Source of the DNA: Bacteroidales bacterium UBA5206
GTDB lineage: Bacteria > Bacteroidota > Bacteroidia > Bacteroidales > Tenuifilaceae
Assembly (NCBI GenBank): GCA_002412705.1
Contig: DHVO01000036.1
Span: forward strand, 1 to 25,856
DNA length: 25,856 nt
Reading direction: 5' to 3'
The notes below the pieces were generated by a model that did no database searches, was not told the origin of the DNA, and saw only the letters and a program-made list of their open reading frames with translations. The translations under genes and the position numbers were made by a program. This document shows positions 16,001-22,044 of this stretch, in pieces (position 1 is the first letter of the stretch; each line of letters begins with the position of its first letter).

Positions 16001-17896
16001 AGTGAGTACATTGAGGGATCTTCAAACAATAAAGCAATTGAGATCTACAACCCAACTGGTGCTAGCGTTGATTTGAGCATCTATAGCGTTAAGCTTTCAC
16101 CAAACGGTGACCCATGGGGTACTCCTCAAGCTCTAACCGGAACTCTTGCTAGTGGCGAGGTGTTTGTAATTACTAACGCTGGTGCTGGTGCCGAAATTAA
16201 GGCGCAGTCCGATTTAGAGAGTACTGTAACCTATTTCAATGGTAACGATGCTGTCGGACTATTCAAGAACGATGTTCTAATCGATGTTATTGGTGTACCT
16301 GAGTACAAACCAGCTACTGTAACTTCTTGGGCTGTTGCTGGTATTGATGGTGCAACTATCGATCACACTCTTGTTCGTAGAGGAAACGTTGTTGTTGGTA
16401 CTACCGATTGGGCCGCTTCTGCAGGAACTAACGCTGATGATTCTCAGTGGATTGTAAATGCAAAGGATGACTTTACAACTCTTGGTACACACAGCACAGC
16501 ATTAAGCGCCGAGGCTGAGATTACTGCATTTAGCTTTGCTGAGCAGGTTGCTGCTGCAACTATTGATGCTACAAGTGGTACCATTACCATTGAGGTGCTT
16601 TATGGAACAGATCTTACTGGCCTTGTTTCTACGTTTACTGTTTCTGCTGGTGCAAAAGCATATGTAAACGATGTATTACAAGTTTCAGGAACTACTGCAA
16701 ATAACTTTACTAACGATGTAGTTTATAAAGTTGTTGCCGAAGATGGTACAATTAAGAACTGGACTGTAACTGTTACTATGCCTGCACAACCAAGTACTGC
16801 TGCCGAAATTGTAAGCTTTGTACTTGCTGAGCAAACTGGCGCTGCTACTATTAATTCTGCTGCAGGAACCATTGCTATTGAGGTTAACAGCTCTGCCAAT
16901 TTAGCTGCATTAACTCCAACTATCCAAGTTTCTGCTGGTGCTAGCATTAGCCCTGCCTCAGGTGCTGTTCAAGATTTCACTAACCCTGTTACCTACACTG
17001 TTACTGCACAGGACAACAATACAACAAAACCTTGGACTGTAACCGTAACTAAGCCACAGGTTAACGTGGTTACCATTACTCAAATACAACAGCCTACAGG
17101 AGGTACTGGTGATTCTCCTTTTGCAAACCAAATTGTTGAAACAACAGGTATTGTTACAGCAATCCAAGCGGGTAAAGGATTCTTTATCCAAGATGGAGAG
17201 GGTGCATGGAGCGGTATTCTAGTTTACACCAACACTGCTACTGGCTTACCTGCTATTGGCGATGAGGTTAAGGTTAAAGGTTGGGTTAAGGAGTACTACA
17301 GCTATACCGAGATCACAACTAACGCTACTCCTGCTGTTACCGTAGAGACAACTGTACTAAGCTCTGGCAATACATTACCAGCAGCTACAGTACTAACTTC
17401 ACAAGCAGTTCAAGCAGAGGAGTATGAGGGTGTTCTTGTTAAAGTGGAAAGCGCAGAGGTAATTAGCGGTCCTAGCACCTACAAAGAGTATATTGTAAAC
17501 GATGGTTCAGGTGAATTAACCGTTGACGATAAGTTGTATGAGCCTACATTTACTGTTGGTACTCGTTATAGTATTACTGGTGTAATGGATTATAGCTTTG
17601 ATGTATTTAAATTACTTCCTCGCGATGCTTCCGATATTGCTACTGGTATTGACGATGTTAAGTGGGGGGGTAACCTTGAGGTTTATCCTAACCCATTCAC
17701 TAACACTATTAACTTTAGCAATGTTGAGGATGTTGAGCTTATTACCGTTACCAACCTAATAGGTCAAAGGGTAATGACAGTTAAGCCAGAGTCTAGCAAC
17801 TCTATTAACACCGACAACCTAATTAAGGGCATTTACCTTGTATCGTTCCAAAACCGCGATGGTAAGGTAATTGTTAAGAAAATGATTAAGCAGTAA
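10043..17896 (+). CDS. Giant secreted mosaic protein: three lamin-tail modules, DUF5018-like and bacterial-repeat modules, OB-fold region, type IX sorting tail
   Basis: 2617 aa. Signal peptide 1-25. Approximate modules: jelly-roll-like N-terminal domain 27-212; FN3-like 213-320; DUF5018-like 325-411; a TSTVYSVD module 413-497; lamin-tail (LTD) module 1 at 499-670; DUF5018-like 674-762; two cadherin-like beta-sandwiches 763-950; 'bacterial repeat' 951-1028; two carboxypeptidase-regulatory/PEGA-like modules (FTVKEG, TDASGVATF) 1030-1185; three bacterial repeats 1186-1413; LTD 2 at 1414-1612; three DUF5018-like 1614-1893; TSTVYTVD module 1896-1980; LTD 3 at 1982-2150; two DUF5018-like 2154-2337; an OB-fold region like that beside extracellular nucleases 2340-2535; T9SS tail 2536-2617 (LEVYPNPF ... 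GIYLVSF). LTDs share (F/S)EYIEGSSNNKA and FNGDDAVGLF. I see no nuclease or other catalytic domain. Surface adhesion, polymer or DNA binding is inference. Confidence 0.9.
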   Translation: MRLKHLLFTFALTTIFLIAGKVGWGQESIATWTFPTTTGNETANISAECGAMFASSMLYLDGTNGSSDWISTSGSVVYFGGTNPPSELCSVTTATGALSLVNIGSAFNGSSIVFKISMTGYQDLSLTYSTRGTSTGFTTHEWLYSTDGSSFTTVSTITGRNVTSFSSQSVDFSSIAAIENQSNVYIKLTVSGASGTGNNRLDNINFVASSSIADETAPVWSDTYPMIDGITKTSAVLKVSTDEPGKAFYQVLADGAAAPAVDDLIAAGTEIAIAAGTTEYTANLSGLTQATAYDVYVVAQDDETTPNKQAAVTKIDLLTLAASNAAEITAFSFAEQTGPATINSAAGTIDVQVTGGVSNLVATFTLSDAASAAVGGVPQVSATTANDFSSDVTYTVTAEDGVTTKDWVVSVSVPSTDATITSTVYSVDGGTFAISNVPFNTPVDAFKSRLTPATAATFEVYESDGTTLATTLATGHKVIVTAEAGNTQAYTIELLAAPTGDLFISEYIEGSSSNKAVEIYNGTGVALDLATYTMRKGTNGADFSTTLTLSGILNSGEVYVIANNGAVAAIKDQADLIDTDGFIVFFNGDDAVGLFNNGSLIDVIGYTIGVDPGTAWPVAGIANATADRTIIRKASITAGNVDWALSSGTNETDSEWEVYPKDYIGGLGSHNQPKLSAEANITAFDVPGQVGDEVINTTAYTVTIGVTAATVKTALVPTIAVSAGATIDPASGVEQDFSAGKSYVVTAEGANTQSWNVTVNSYSNDATLSDLKVAGATVTGFASETIEYGVEVPFGSTEVPAVTYTVNQDNATAVVTNAAGIPGSTTVEVTSQDLTTTKTYTINFTEAAAKTDATLSALTVNGVDVLAYANLVVDPSTEPGATMWFNNFTDAMGIVATQNDADATVSIKKNDVEVVDPANETLADNDVILITVTAQDVAVIKYYKITLQQKPIITATAGENGEIAPAGAVVVDYDATQAFTATAASGYHIAALNVNGTPVAEAANQTEYTYTFNNVVADATIDATFEITKYTVTFTVKEGTTPLEGATVALAGYPNQTTNASGVATFTDVVPNLLAYTVTLDGYNTVEGNITVDGNKNVDIAMVSSAVPTYSVIFTVKEGEVAVEAATVALTGYGEQQTDASGVATFTGVPASADVAYTVNKTGFVEATGAVTVVDADVNQAVALTRVNYTIAASAGENGTITPTGDVSVAHGNNQAFDVEATAGYHIASLLVNGTEVAEAAGVASYTYTFSNVTAAQTIAATFAINTYTITVTAGENGTTTPAANQIVNHGGEVVFTITANEGYHIKDVLVDGVSVGAVASYTFTNVTANASIETQFEINSYTVTAFAAPTEGGVITGAGSYTHGQEVTLTATPNEGYTFVRWRSGATTLSTSATYVFNATADVEVAAVFTQFTGDLFFSEFIEGSSNNKGFEIFNPNGTTVDLTKYKVKLSNNGAGFGIPSGQTVEDTRYVLPLTGTLAAGEVLVVANASAIQAILDKADVTLAYNSTANGCDGCNVVSFNGDDALGLFKDDVLIDVVGEGVHDDTNNPIDGWDVAGTTLATKDYTLVRKSSVTEGTTTWTESAGTDADNSQWIVYPKDNVEYLGTHNVVLPSNEAEIFTYTFAEQVGAATISSATGLIEIEVISSADLTSLVASFTTSENATVKVADVAQVSGTTPNDFSADVVYTVTAEDGTVKQWTVRVTKSAAQSSEKAILTYSINEVDATIDANAYTVAVTLPYDTDLTALVATFTVSPGASAKVAEVAQVSGTTANDFTAAVVYVVTAEDGSTQNWTVTVSTEAPLTGKDILTYTIAEVDATVNATDHSVTATLPYGTDVTALVATFTLSEEATAKVVDVEQVSGTTANDFTNPVVYTVTAQDGTTQDWTVTIALGAASSEAFVTSTVYTVDDTEGTITAVPYGTTLAAFKANITPANYATFEVYQADGTTVATGLETGYKLTVTAQDEVANKTYTITVAEPSSSDLFFSEYIEGSSNNKAIEIYNPTGASVDLSIYSVKLSPNGDPWGTPQALTGTLASGEVFVITNAGAGAEIKAQSDLESTVTYFNGNDAVGLFKNDVLIDVIGVPEYKPATVTSWAVAGIDGATIDHTLVRRGNVVVGTTDWAASAGTNADDSQWIVNAKDDFTTLGTHSTALSAEAEITAFSFAEQVAAATIDATSGTITIEVLYGTDLTGLVSTFTVSAGAKAYVNDVLQVSGTTANNFTNDVVYKVVAEDGTIKNWTVTVTMPAQPSTAAEIVSFVLAEQTGAATINSAAGTIAIEVNSSANLAALTPTIQVSAGASISPASGAVQDFTNPVTYTVTAQDNNTTKPWTVTVTKPQVNVVTITQIQQPTGGTGDSPFANQIVETTGIVTAIQAGKGFFIQDGEGAWSGILVYTNTATGLPAIGDEVKVKGWVKEYYSYTEITTNATPAVTVETTVLSSGNTLPAATVLTSQAVQAEEYEGVLVKVESAEVISGPSTYKEYIVNDGSGELTVDDKLYEPTFTVGTRYSITGVMDYSFDVFKLLPRDASDIATGIDDVKWGGNLEVYPNPFTNTINFSNVEDVELITVTNLIGQRVMTVKPESSNSINTDNLIKGIYLVSFQNRDGKVIVKKMIKQ
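11014..12064 (+). repeat. Super-block copy A (DUF5018-like + TSTVY module + lamin-tail) inside the 2617-aa gene
   Basis: Encodes residues about 325-674. The three modules occur in the same order, at nearly the same spacing, in copy B. Shared landmarks are TSTVYSVD, AATFEVYESDGTT, GDLFISEYIEGSSSNKA and DDAVGLF. The protein likeness is clear; the DNA has diverged. Confidence 0.75.
15454..16506 (+). repeat. Super-block copy B inside the 2617-aa gene
   Basis: Encodes residues about 1804-2154. Landmarks aligned to copy A are TSTVYTVD, YATFEVYQADGTT, SDLFFSEYIEGSSNNKA and NDAVGLF. Block length (about 1050 nt) is almost the same as copy A, pointing to an internal duplication of the whole three-domain unit. 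Confidence 0.75.
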
Positions 17897-17914
17897 GTTT
17901 ATTCATATGCATAG

Positions 17915-17944
17915 AAAAGGCGAAGCACTGCTTCGCCTTTTTTT
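17915..17944 (+). terminator. Rho-independent terminator after the 2617-aa gene
   Basis: A perfect 12-bp stem (AAAAGGCGAAGC / GCTTCGCCTTTT) with a 3-nt loop, running into T. It lies 18 nt past the stop. The rest of 17945-18183 shows nothing I can name. Confidence 0.9.
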
Positions 17945-18183
17945 ATGTTTTATTAATCTTTTGGTATCACAGTATGTCTAACTACAGTAAATGCGTATGC
18001 TTAAGTCATGCAAAGCAGATGCAATCCCATAGTAGGGTTCTGTTTTTTTAGGTATTAGGATGATCTAAATCAATTAAATCCCAGTACCATTTTATCTTTT
18101 AAATTTTAACTTGCGGTAGTTTTTTTACTCACTATTTGTTGTTAGATTTATATCTGGTTGAACCATATAAGCGGCTATTTGTT

Positions 18184-18315
18184 ATGAAAAAGAAGAGGGT
18201 ACTTTTTTCAATTGTGGGGGTAATGTTGGCATCAGTATTGCTAACATCGTGTCATAATAGCATTCCATGTCCTGTTTATGCGGAGGGGAATCAAGAAATA
18301 GCAAACAATAGTTAA
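18184..18315 (+). CDS. Small lipoprotein (43 aa) with CPxY motif
   Basis: MKKKRV, a hydrophobic stretch, then the lipobox LTSC with lipidated C23, leaving a mature peptide of only about 21 residues that contains C29-P-V-Y. Expected as a lipidated peptide on the inner or outer membrane. It pairs with the next gene: both are 43 codons, both have a lipobox and both have Cys-Pro-x-Tyr five to six residues past the lipidated Cys. Very small CPxY lipoproteins occur in other Bacteroidetes to my knowledge, but I know of no assigned function. There is no Shine-Dalgarno (GCTATTTGTT before the ATG). A real gene is supported by the complete signal-lipobox plan and the paralogue beside it. Confidence 0.7.
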   Translation: MKKKRVLFSIVGVMLASVLLTSCHNSIPCPVYAEGNQEIANNS

Positions 18316-18377
18316 TTATAATTTGACACTAAGCCATTTTTTCATAACTTGGTGCGGTGCTTTAAACAAGAAACCCA

Positions 18378-18509
18378 ATGAAAGTTGCAAAGAAAATTTT
18401 AGTTGTTGCAGTTTTGATAGTAGCTGTTGCTGCAATCTTTAGTTCCTGCACAAAGAAAACCTGTCCGGCTTATAGCAAAGCCCCACAATCTACAGAGGTT
18501 AGGGGTTAA
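18378..18509 (+). CDS. Small lipoprotein (43 aa) with CPxY motif, paralogue of the preceding one
   Basis: MKVAKK, a 14-residue hydrophobic stretch, lipobox FSSC with lipidated C24, then C29-P-A-Y-S-K and a short polar tail. It starts 62 nt after the preceding small lipoprotein and is probably cotranscribed with it; a strong bidirectional terminator follows by 20 nt. The mature form would be only 20 residues with one free cysteine besides the lipidated one. Function unknown; the shared CPxY motif could be a disulfide or metal site, or a docking peptide (inference). Confidence 0.72.
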   Translation: MKVAKKILVVAVLIVAVAAIFSSCTKKTCPAYSKAPQSTEVRG

Positions 18510-18528
18510 GGTTTTTTTAAATCTTTTT

Positions 18529-18568
18529 AAAGCTTTTTTTCATGTTTACCATGAGGAAAAGCTTTTTT
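18529..18568. terminator. Bidirectional terminator between the small lipoproteins and dinB
   Basis: A 16-bp stem (18529-18544 with 18550-18565, two G-T pairs) around the loop TTTAC, flanked by A-rich and T-rich sides. On the plus strand a six-T run (18563-18568) follows; on the minus strand the stem contains its own T runs. It overlaps the first bases of the dinB stop codon (18567-18569), so both converging transcripts can end here. Confidence 0.8.
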
Positions 18569-19721
18569 ATTTATCCATCCCGCCACCTTTTTGTACCGAT
18601 TTTAACCCGTACCTTTTCCTAATCCAATCCAACTCACGGTAAAGGTTTGCAATGCCTGCATCGCTATCAAAAAGGTCTAGCTGTGGAATGCCATCAACCA
18701 GTCCTGCCACTTTTACTCCAATTAACCTCACCGGGGAGCCCTTTCGGTATAGCTGCTCAAAAAGGTTTATCACAACAGGAGTGATGTGATGATCTAATGA
18801 GGTGTAGGCTACTTGCTTTTGGAGTAAGTGGGTGTCGAAGTTGGAGTACCTAATCTTTATTGCTACTGTAGATGCCAATTTTTGCTTGGTTCTTAGCTCA
18901 AAGCAAAGCTTTTCGGTCATTCTGTTTAACGTGGTTTTTAGGTAGTCCACATCCGTTTTGTCCTCGTTAAAGGTACGTTCGGTGCTTATGCTTTTGGCTT
19001 CGTGGTAAGGGTGTACCTTACTATTATCAATGCCCCTTGCTTTCTGCCAAATAATGTATCCCGCTTTTCCCAAACTTTTTTCAAGTGTTTCAAGGGGTGT
19101 GTTGCTTATATCTCCAATTGTTTTTATGCCCATGGCATGTAGGCGTTGTTCCGTTTTATCGCCAACCATGGGGATTTTACCAATGGGCAACGGCGCTAAG
19201 AAGTTTGCTACTTCGTGTAATGGGACATGCTTCTCCCCATTAGGTTTGGCAAATCCAGTGGCAATTTTAGCAATGGTTTTGTTTACGCTAAGCCCAAAGG
19301 ATATGGGTAGCCCAGTTTCTCTTGTTATGGTTTGTTTAAGCTTGCGCATAAGCTCAAGGCTGCTGTAATAGGTATCAACTCCGGTTAGGTCTATGTAGTG
19401 TTCGTCTATCGATACCTTTTCGCAAAGTGGAACGTTGCCCTCAATAATTGCCGTTACCTGTTTAGAGAAACGGCTGTACTGCTCCATTTTACCACTTACC
19501 ACAACTGCTTGTGGGCACAATCGTAGTGCCGCTTTCATGGGCATTGCTGAGTGTATTCCAAATTTTCGCGCCTCGTAGCTGCAGCTGGCCACCACGCTGC
19601 GGTCCGATTGCCCACCAACAAGAACGGGCTTCCCAATAAGGTTGCTATCGAACAGCCTTTCAACCGACACAAAAAAGGTGTCCAAGTCCATATGTGCAAT
19701 GCTCCGTTCCTTATCCGACAT
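18567..19721 (-). CDS. dinB: DNA polymerase IV (Y-family translesion polymerase)
   Basis: 384-aa error-prone polymerase that copies past damaged bases at stalled forks. Catalytic carboxylates are D12 (AHMDLD) and D106/E107 (SIDEHYIDLTG); the steric gate is F17 in the FF pair; palm and fingers are followed by a helix-hairpin-helix thumb at about 170-210 (IPMVGDKTEQRL) and a little-finger domain. The sliding-clamp motif QLDLF is at 347-351, followed by a further 33 residues instead of being at the extreme C-terminus as in E. coli. The ATG at 19721 starts seven codons before the conserved fold. It is transcribed away from bcp-recA from a well-formed promoter in the shared spacer. No LexA-type operator is evident. 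Confidence 0.95.
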   Translation of the reverse strand: MSDKERSIAHMDLDTFFVSVERLFDSNLIGKPVLVGGQSDRSVVASCSYEARKFGIHSAMPMKAALRLCPQAVVVSGKMEQYSRFSKQVTAIIEGNVPLCEKVSIDEHYIDLTGVDTYYSSLELMRKLKQTITRETGLPISFGLSVNKTIAKIATGFAKPNGEKHVPLHEVANFLAPLPIGKIPMVGDKTEQRLHAMGIKTIGDISNTPLETLEKSLGKAGYIIWQKARGIDNSKVHPYHEAKSISTERTFNEDKTDVDYLKTTLNRMTEKLCFELRTKQKLASTVAIKIRYSNFDTHLLQKQVAYTSLDHHITPVVINLFEQLYRKGSPVRLIGVKVAGLVDGIPQLDLFDSDAGIANLYRELDWIRKRYGLKSVQKGGGMDK

Positions 19722-19771
19722 ATGTGGTATTATGGGTTGATTTATAGCGAAATAAATAATAAATTGTATTG

Positions 19772-19802
19772 CAAATATAACTCTAGATTAAAAAATAATC
19801 AA
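19772..19802 (-). promoter_or_regulatory. Promoter for dinB
   Basis: Minus strand: TTG (19802-19800), exactly 20 nt, then TATATTTG (19779-19772), a perfect TAnnTTTG. This is the best promoter match in the window. It gives a dinB leader of about 45 nt. Confidence 0.65.
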
Positions 19803-19831
19803 TAACATGACAATAAAATAAACCAATGTTT

Positions 19832-19839
19832 TATATTTG
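19832..19839 (+). promoter_or_regulatory. Candidate -7 element for the bcp-recA transcript
   Basis: TATATTTG matches TAnnTTTG exactly and is followed by CA, as is the dinB element on the other strand. The -33 position has no TTG. If used, it starts a leader of about 210 nt before bcp. A second, weaker TATTTTTA at 20023-20030 could instead serve bcp directly. Confidence 0.4.
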
Positions 19840-19882
19840 CACTATGCTATTGTGGTTCTTGATAGGAGGAAAGGTGTTGTTT

Positions 19883-20017
19883 ATGCTTTTTGAGCATAAA
19901 CGTTTTATGTTTAACCCTTTTGTTTTAAATGGTGAACAACAACGGTTTGTGGCTGTTTCTAATTTGTGTTGCTACAAAACCATTCGGCGTTTACGTGCAT
20001 TTAGTGTAATGCTCTAG
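19883..20017 (+). CDS. Possible short leader ORF (44 aa) upstream of bcp
   Basis: This ATG is preceded by AGGAGGA (19864-19870), an unusually strong Shine-Dalgarno for this genome though 12 nt away. It reads 44 codons of basic, hydrophobic sequence (starting MLFEHKRFMFNP) with no family I recognise. The ATG sits inside an 8-bp hairpin (TTTATGCT at 19880-19887 with AGCATAAA at 19893-19900) that would bury the start. An in-frame ATG at 19844 would give 57 aa but lies about where transcription should begin. It could equally be untranslated structured leader. Low confidence as a protein. Confidence 0.22.
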   Translation: MLFEHKRFMFNPFVLNGEQQRFVAVSNLCCYKTIRRLRAFSVML

Positions 20018-20055
20018 TTCATTATTTTTAACTTTACCATTAAAACCAGAAAGTT

Positions 20056-20520
20056 ATGACTCACTTAAAACCAGGCGATATTGCTCCTGACTTTGTTGCA
20101 AAGGATCAGAATGGAGCGGAAATTAAGCTATCGGATTATACCGACAAGAAGCTAATTCTGTACTTTTACCCAAAGGATAATACCTCTGGCTGTACTGCCG
20201 AGGCTTGCAACCTTCGCGATGGGTATGAGGAGCTATCGCAACTAGGGATTGATGTTGTGGGTGTTAGCCCCGATAGTGAAACCTCGCACCAAAATTTCAT
20301 TAAAAAATTTGGCCTACAATTTCCACTTGTGTCGGACGTTGACAAAAATGTTTCGCAACTTTACGGCGTGTGGGGCGAAAAACAGATGTATGGTAAAACG
20401 TACATGGGAATAAACCGCACAACCTTTCTTATAGAGAAGGGGAAAATAGTGGAGGTTTTTACTAAAGTAAAAACCAACGATCATGTTAATCAGATACTCA
20501 GCTCGCTGAGCAAAAAATAA
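20056..20520 (+). CDS. bcp: Thioredoxin-dependent thiol peroxidase (BCP/PrxQ family)
   Basis: 154-aa cytoplasmic peroxiredoxin that reduces hydrogen peroxide and organic hydroperoxides using thioredoxin. The thioredoxin fold carries peroxidatic C46 and resolving C51 in TSGCTAEAC, the five-residue spacing typical of 2-Cys atypical BCP, preceded by YFYPKDN. Length is standard. It lies 14 nt before recA, so the two are almost certainly one operon, linking peroxide defence to DNA repair. No Shine-Dalgarno (CCAGAAAGTT before the ATG). Confidence 0.95.
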   Translation: MTHLKPGDIAPDFVAKDQNGAEIKLSDYTDKKLILYFYPKDNTSGCTAEACNLRDGYEELSQLGIDVVGVSPDSETSHQNFIKKFGLQFPLVSDVDKNVSQLYGVWGEKQMYGKTYMGINRTTFLIEKGKIVEVFTKVKTNDHVNQILSSLSKK

Positions 20521-20534
20521 ACATTGTAACCCGA

Positions 20535-21563
20535 ATGGAAAAAGAAGAAAAAGTAAAGGATCGTAAAGAGATTAGCGCCGATAAGCTGAAGGCTTTACAG
20601 TTAACCCTTGATAAAATTGAGAAGGATTTTGGAAAGGGCTCTATAATGAAGATGGGCGATAAGGCTGTAGCCGATGTGCCTGCTATCTCCTCGGGATCTA
20701 TTCAGTTAGACCACGCCCTAGGCGTAGGTGGCTTCCCTAAGGGAAGGGTAGTGGAAATCTACGGGCCTGAATCGTCGGGTAAAACAACCCTCGCCATTCA
20801 TGCCATTGCACAAGCTCAAAAGCAGGGTGGTATTGCCGCTATTATTGATGCAGAGCACGCTTTCGACAGAACCTATGCCGAAAAACTTGGTGTAGATGTT
20901 CAAACGCTGCTTATTTCACAACCCGATAATGGCGAGCAGGCGTTAGAGATTGCCGATCACCTTATTCGCTCGGGAGCTATTGATATTATTGTTATAGACT
21001 CGGTTGCTGCTCTTACTCCAAAAGCCGAGATTGAGGGCGAGATGGGCGATAATAAGCTGGGACTTCAGGCCCGATTAATGTCTCAAGCGTTGAGAAAGCT
21101 TACGGCCAATATCAGTAAAACCAATACCTGCTGTATCTTTATTAACCAGCTACGCGAAAAGATTGGGGTTATGTTTGGTAACCCTGAGACCACTACTGGA
21201 GGTAATGCCCTTAAGTTCTACGCATCGGTTAGGGTTGACATTCGCAAGATATCGCAGCTTAAGGATGGCGATGAGGCTAGCGGAAATCGTGTTCGCGTTA
21301 AGATTGTTAAAAACAAGCTTGCACCTCCTTTCCGTAAAGCAGAATTCGACATTGTGTTTGGTGAGGGTATCTCCAAAACAGGTGAGATTATTGACATGGG
21401 GGTTGATATGAACATTATCAAGAAGAGCGGTTCATGGTTTAGCTACGGCGAGACCCGTTTGGGACAAGGACGTGATGCTGTTCGTCAGCTGCTTATTGAT
21501 AACGTTGAGCTTGCCGATGAGCTTGAGGCAAAAATCCGCGAGGCAATTGGGCAAAAGGCATAG
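20535..21563 (+). CDS. recA: Recombinase RecA
   Basis: 342-aa ATP-dependent strand-exchange protein for homologous recombination and repair. Walker A GPESSGKT is at 77-84, Walker B (IIVIDSVAAL) follows at about 153, and the L1 and L2 DNA-binding loops (EGEMGDNKLGLQAR; FGNPETTTGG) and INQLREKIG are intact. There is no intein. The C-terminal acidic tail is short. The start ATG is the first in frame after bcp, and the charged N-terminal 15 residues are the usual variable RecA extension. A strong terminator follows. Confidence 0.98.
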   Translation: MEKEEKVKDRKEISADKLKALQLTLDKIEKDFGKGSIMKMGDKAVADVPAISSGSIQLDHALGVGGFPKGRVVEIYGPESSGKTTLAIHAIAQAQKQGGIAAIIDAEHAFDRTYAEKLGVDVQTLLISQPDNGEQALEIADHLIRSGAIDIIVIDSVAALTPKAEIEGEMGDNKLGLQARLMSQALRKLTANISKTNTCCIFINQLREKIGVMFGNPETTTGGNALKFYASVRVDIRKISQLKDGDEASGNRVRVKIVKNKLAPPFRKAEFDIVFGEGISKTGEIIDMGVDMNIIKKSGSWFSYGETRLGQGRDAVRQLLIDNVELADELEAKIREAIGQKA

Positions 21564-21589
21564 CTGCTAAGCCAAATATTTTAAAAAGT

Positions 21590-21629
21590 GCCATGGTAAT
21601 TCCTTTCAAAGGGTACCATGGCTTTTTTT
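21590..21629 (+). terminator. Rho-independent terminator after recA
   Basis: A 9-bp stem GCCATGGTA (21590-21598) with TACCATGGC (21614-21622), an inner CCTTT/AAAGG helix, then seven T (21623-21629). It lies 26 nt past the recA stop. Confidence 0.9.
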
Positions 21630-22007
21630 GTATTGCCAGAGCGAAGAAATGTATATGTTTTTTTGCACCGTGTTTTGTTTTGATAGTTACATGTGACGAG
21701 TTACATGTTACGCTGGAAGAATGTTGTAAGTATTTAGGGTTTTGCTTAGACCATCTTAAATCTCAATTTTTTATCTTCCATATGCTACGCCACTGGGGCA
21801 AGGCAGAGGAGTTGTGTTTAGTTTTGTGTATAGAGTTTTGTTCTTTTTTGTCTCACATCTCACGTCTAAAATCTAGAACCTAATCTCAGCCCCCCCTCTT
21901 TCTCGTTTAACTATTAACGTCTCACTGTTATCCATCCTTCAAAGGTTTAATCCGCAATAGATGTTGTACATCACCAAAAGGGATAGGTGTTAATAGCATA
22001 ACAATTT
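21630..22007. other. Non-coding spacer with degenerate short repeats
   Basis: I see no convincing gene. It holds a 10-bp direct repeat AGTTACATGT (21685-21694 and 21699-21708), a CTCACATCTCACGTCT-type run (about 21850-21866), a C-tract, and the 12-mer TTAACGTCTCAC (21914-21925) shared exactly with 3809-3820. The composition is like the repeat-rich spacer 3581-3834. Confidence 0.5.
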
Positions 22008-22015
22008 TATTTTTG
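22008..22015 (+). promoter_or_regulatory. Candidate -7 element for the AbgT transporter gene
   Basis: TATTTTTG matches TAnnTTTG; the -33 half is poor. The transcript would start near 22021, which is why the in-frame ATG at 22045, rather than the GTG at 22021, is taken as the start of the gene. Confidence 0.4.
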
Positions 22016-22044
22016 CACATGTGAAACTATATACATTTGACCAA

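Noticed and set aside
11014..16506. Assembly artefact as a cause of the super-block duplication
   Set aside because: The two copies have diverged widely in DNA and protein and have different neighbours, so a collapsed or duplicated assembly is unlikely.
21593..21883. 96-codon plus-strand ORF after recA
   Set aside because: Begins inside the recA terminator hairpin and runs through repeat-textured spacer; Cys/Phe/Leu-rich translation with no family likeness.
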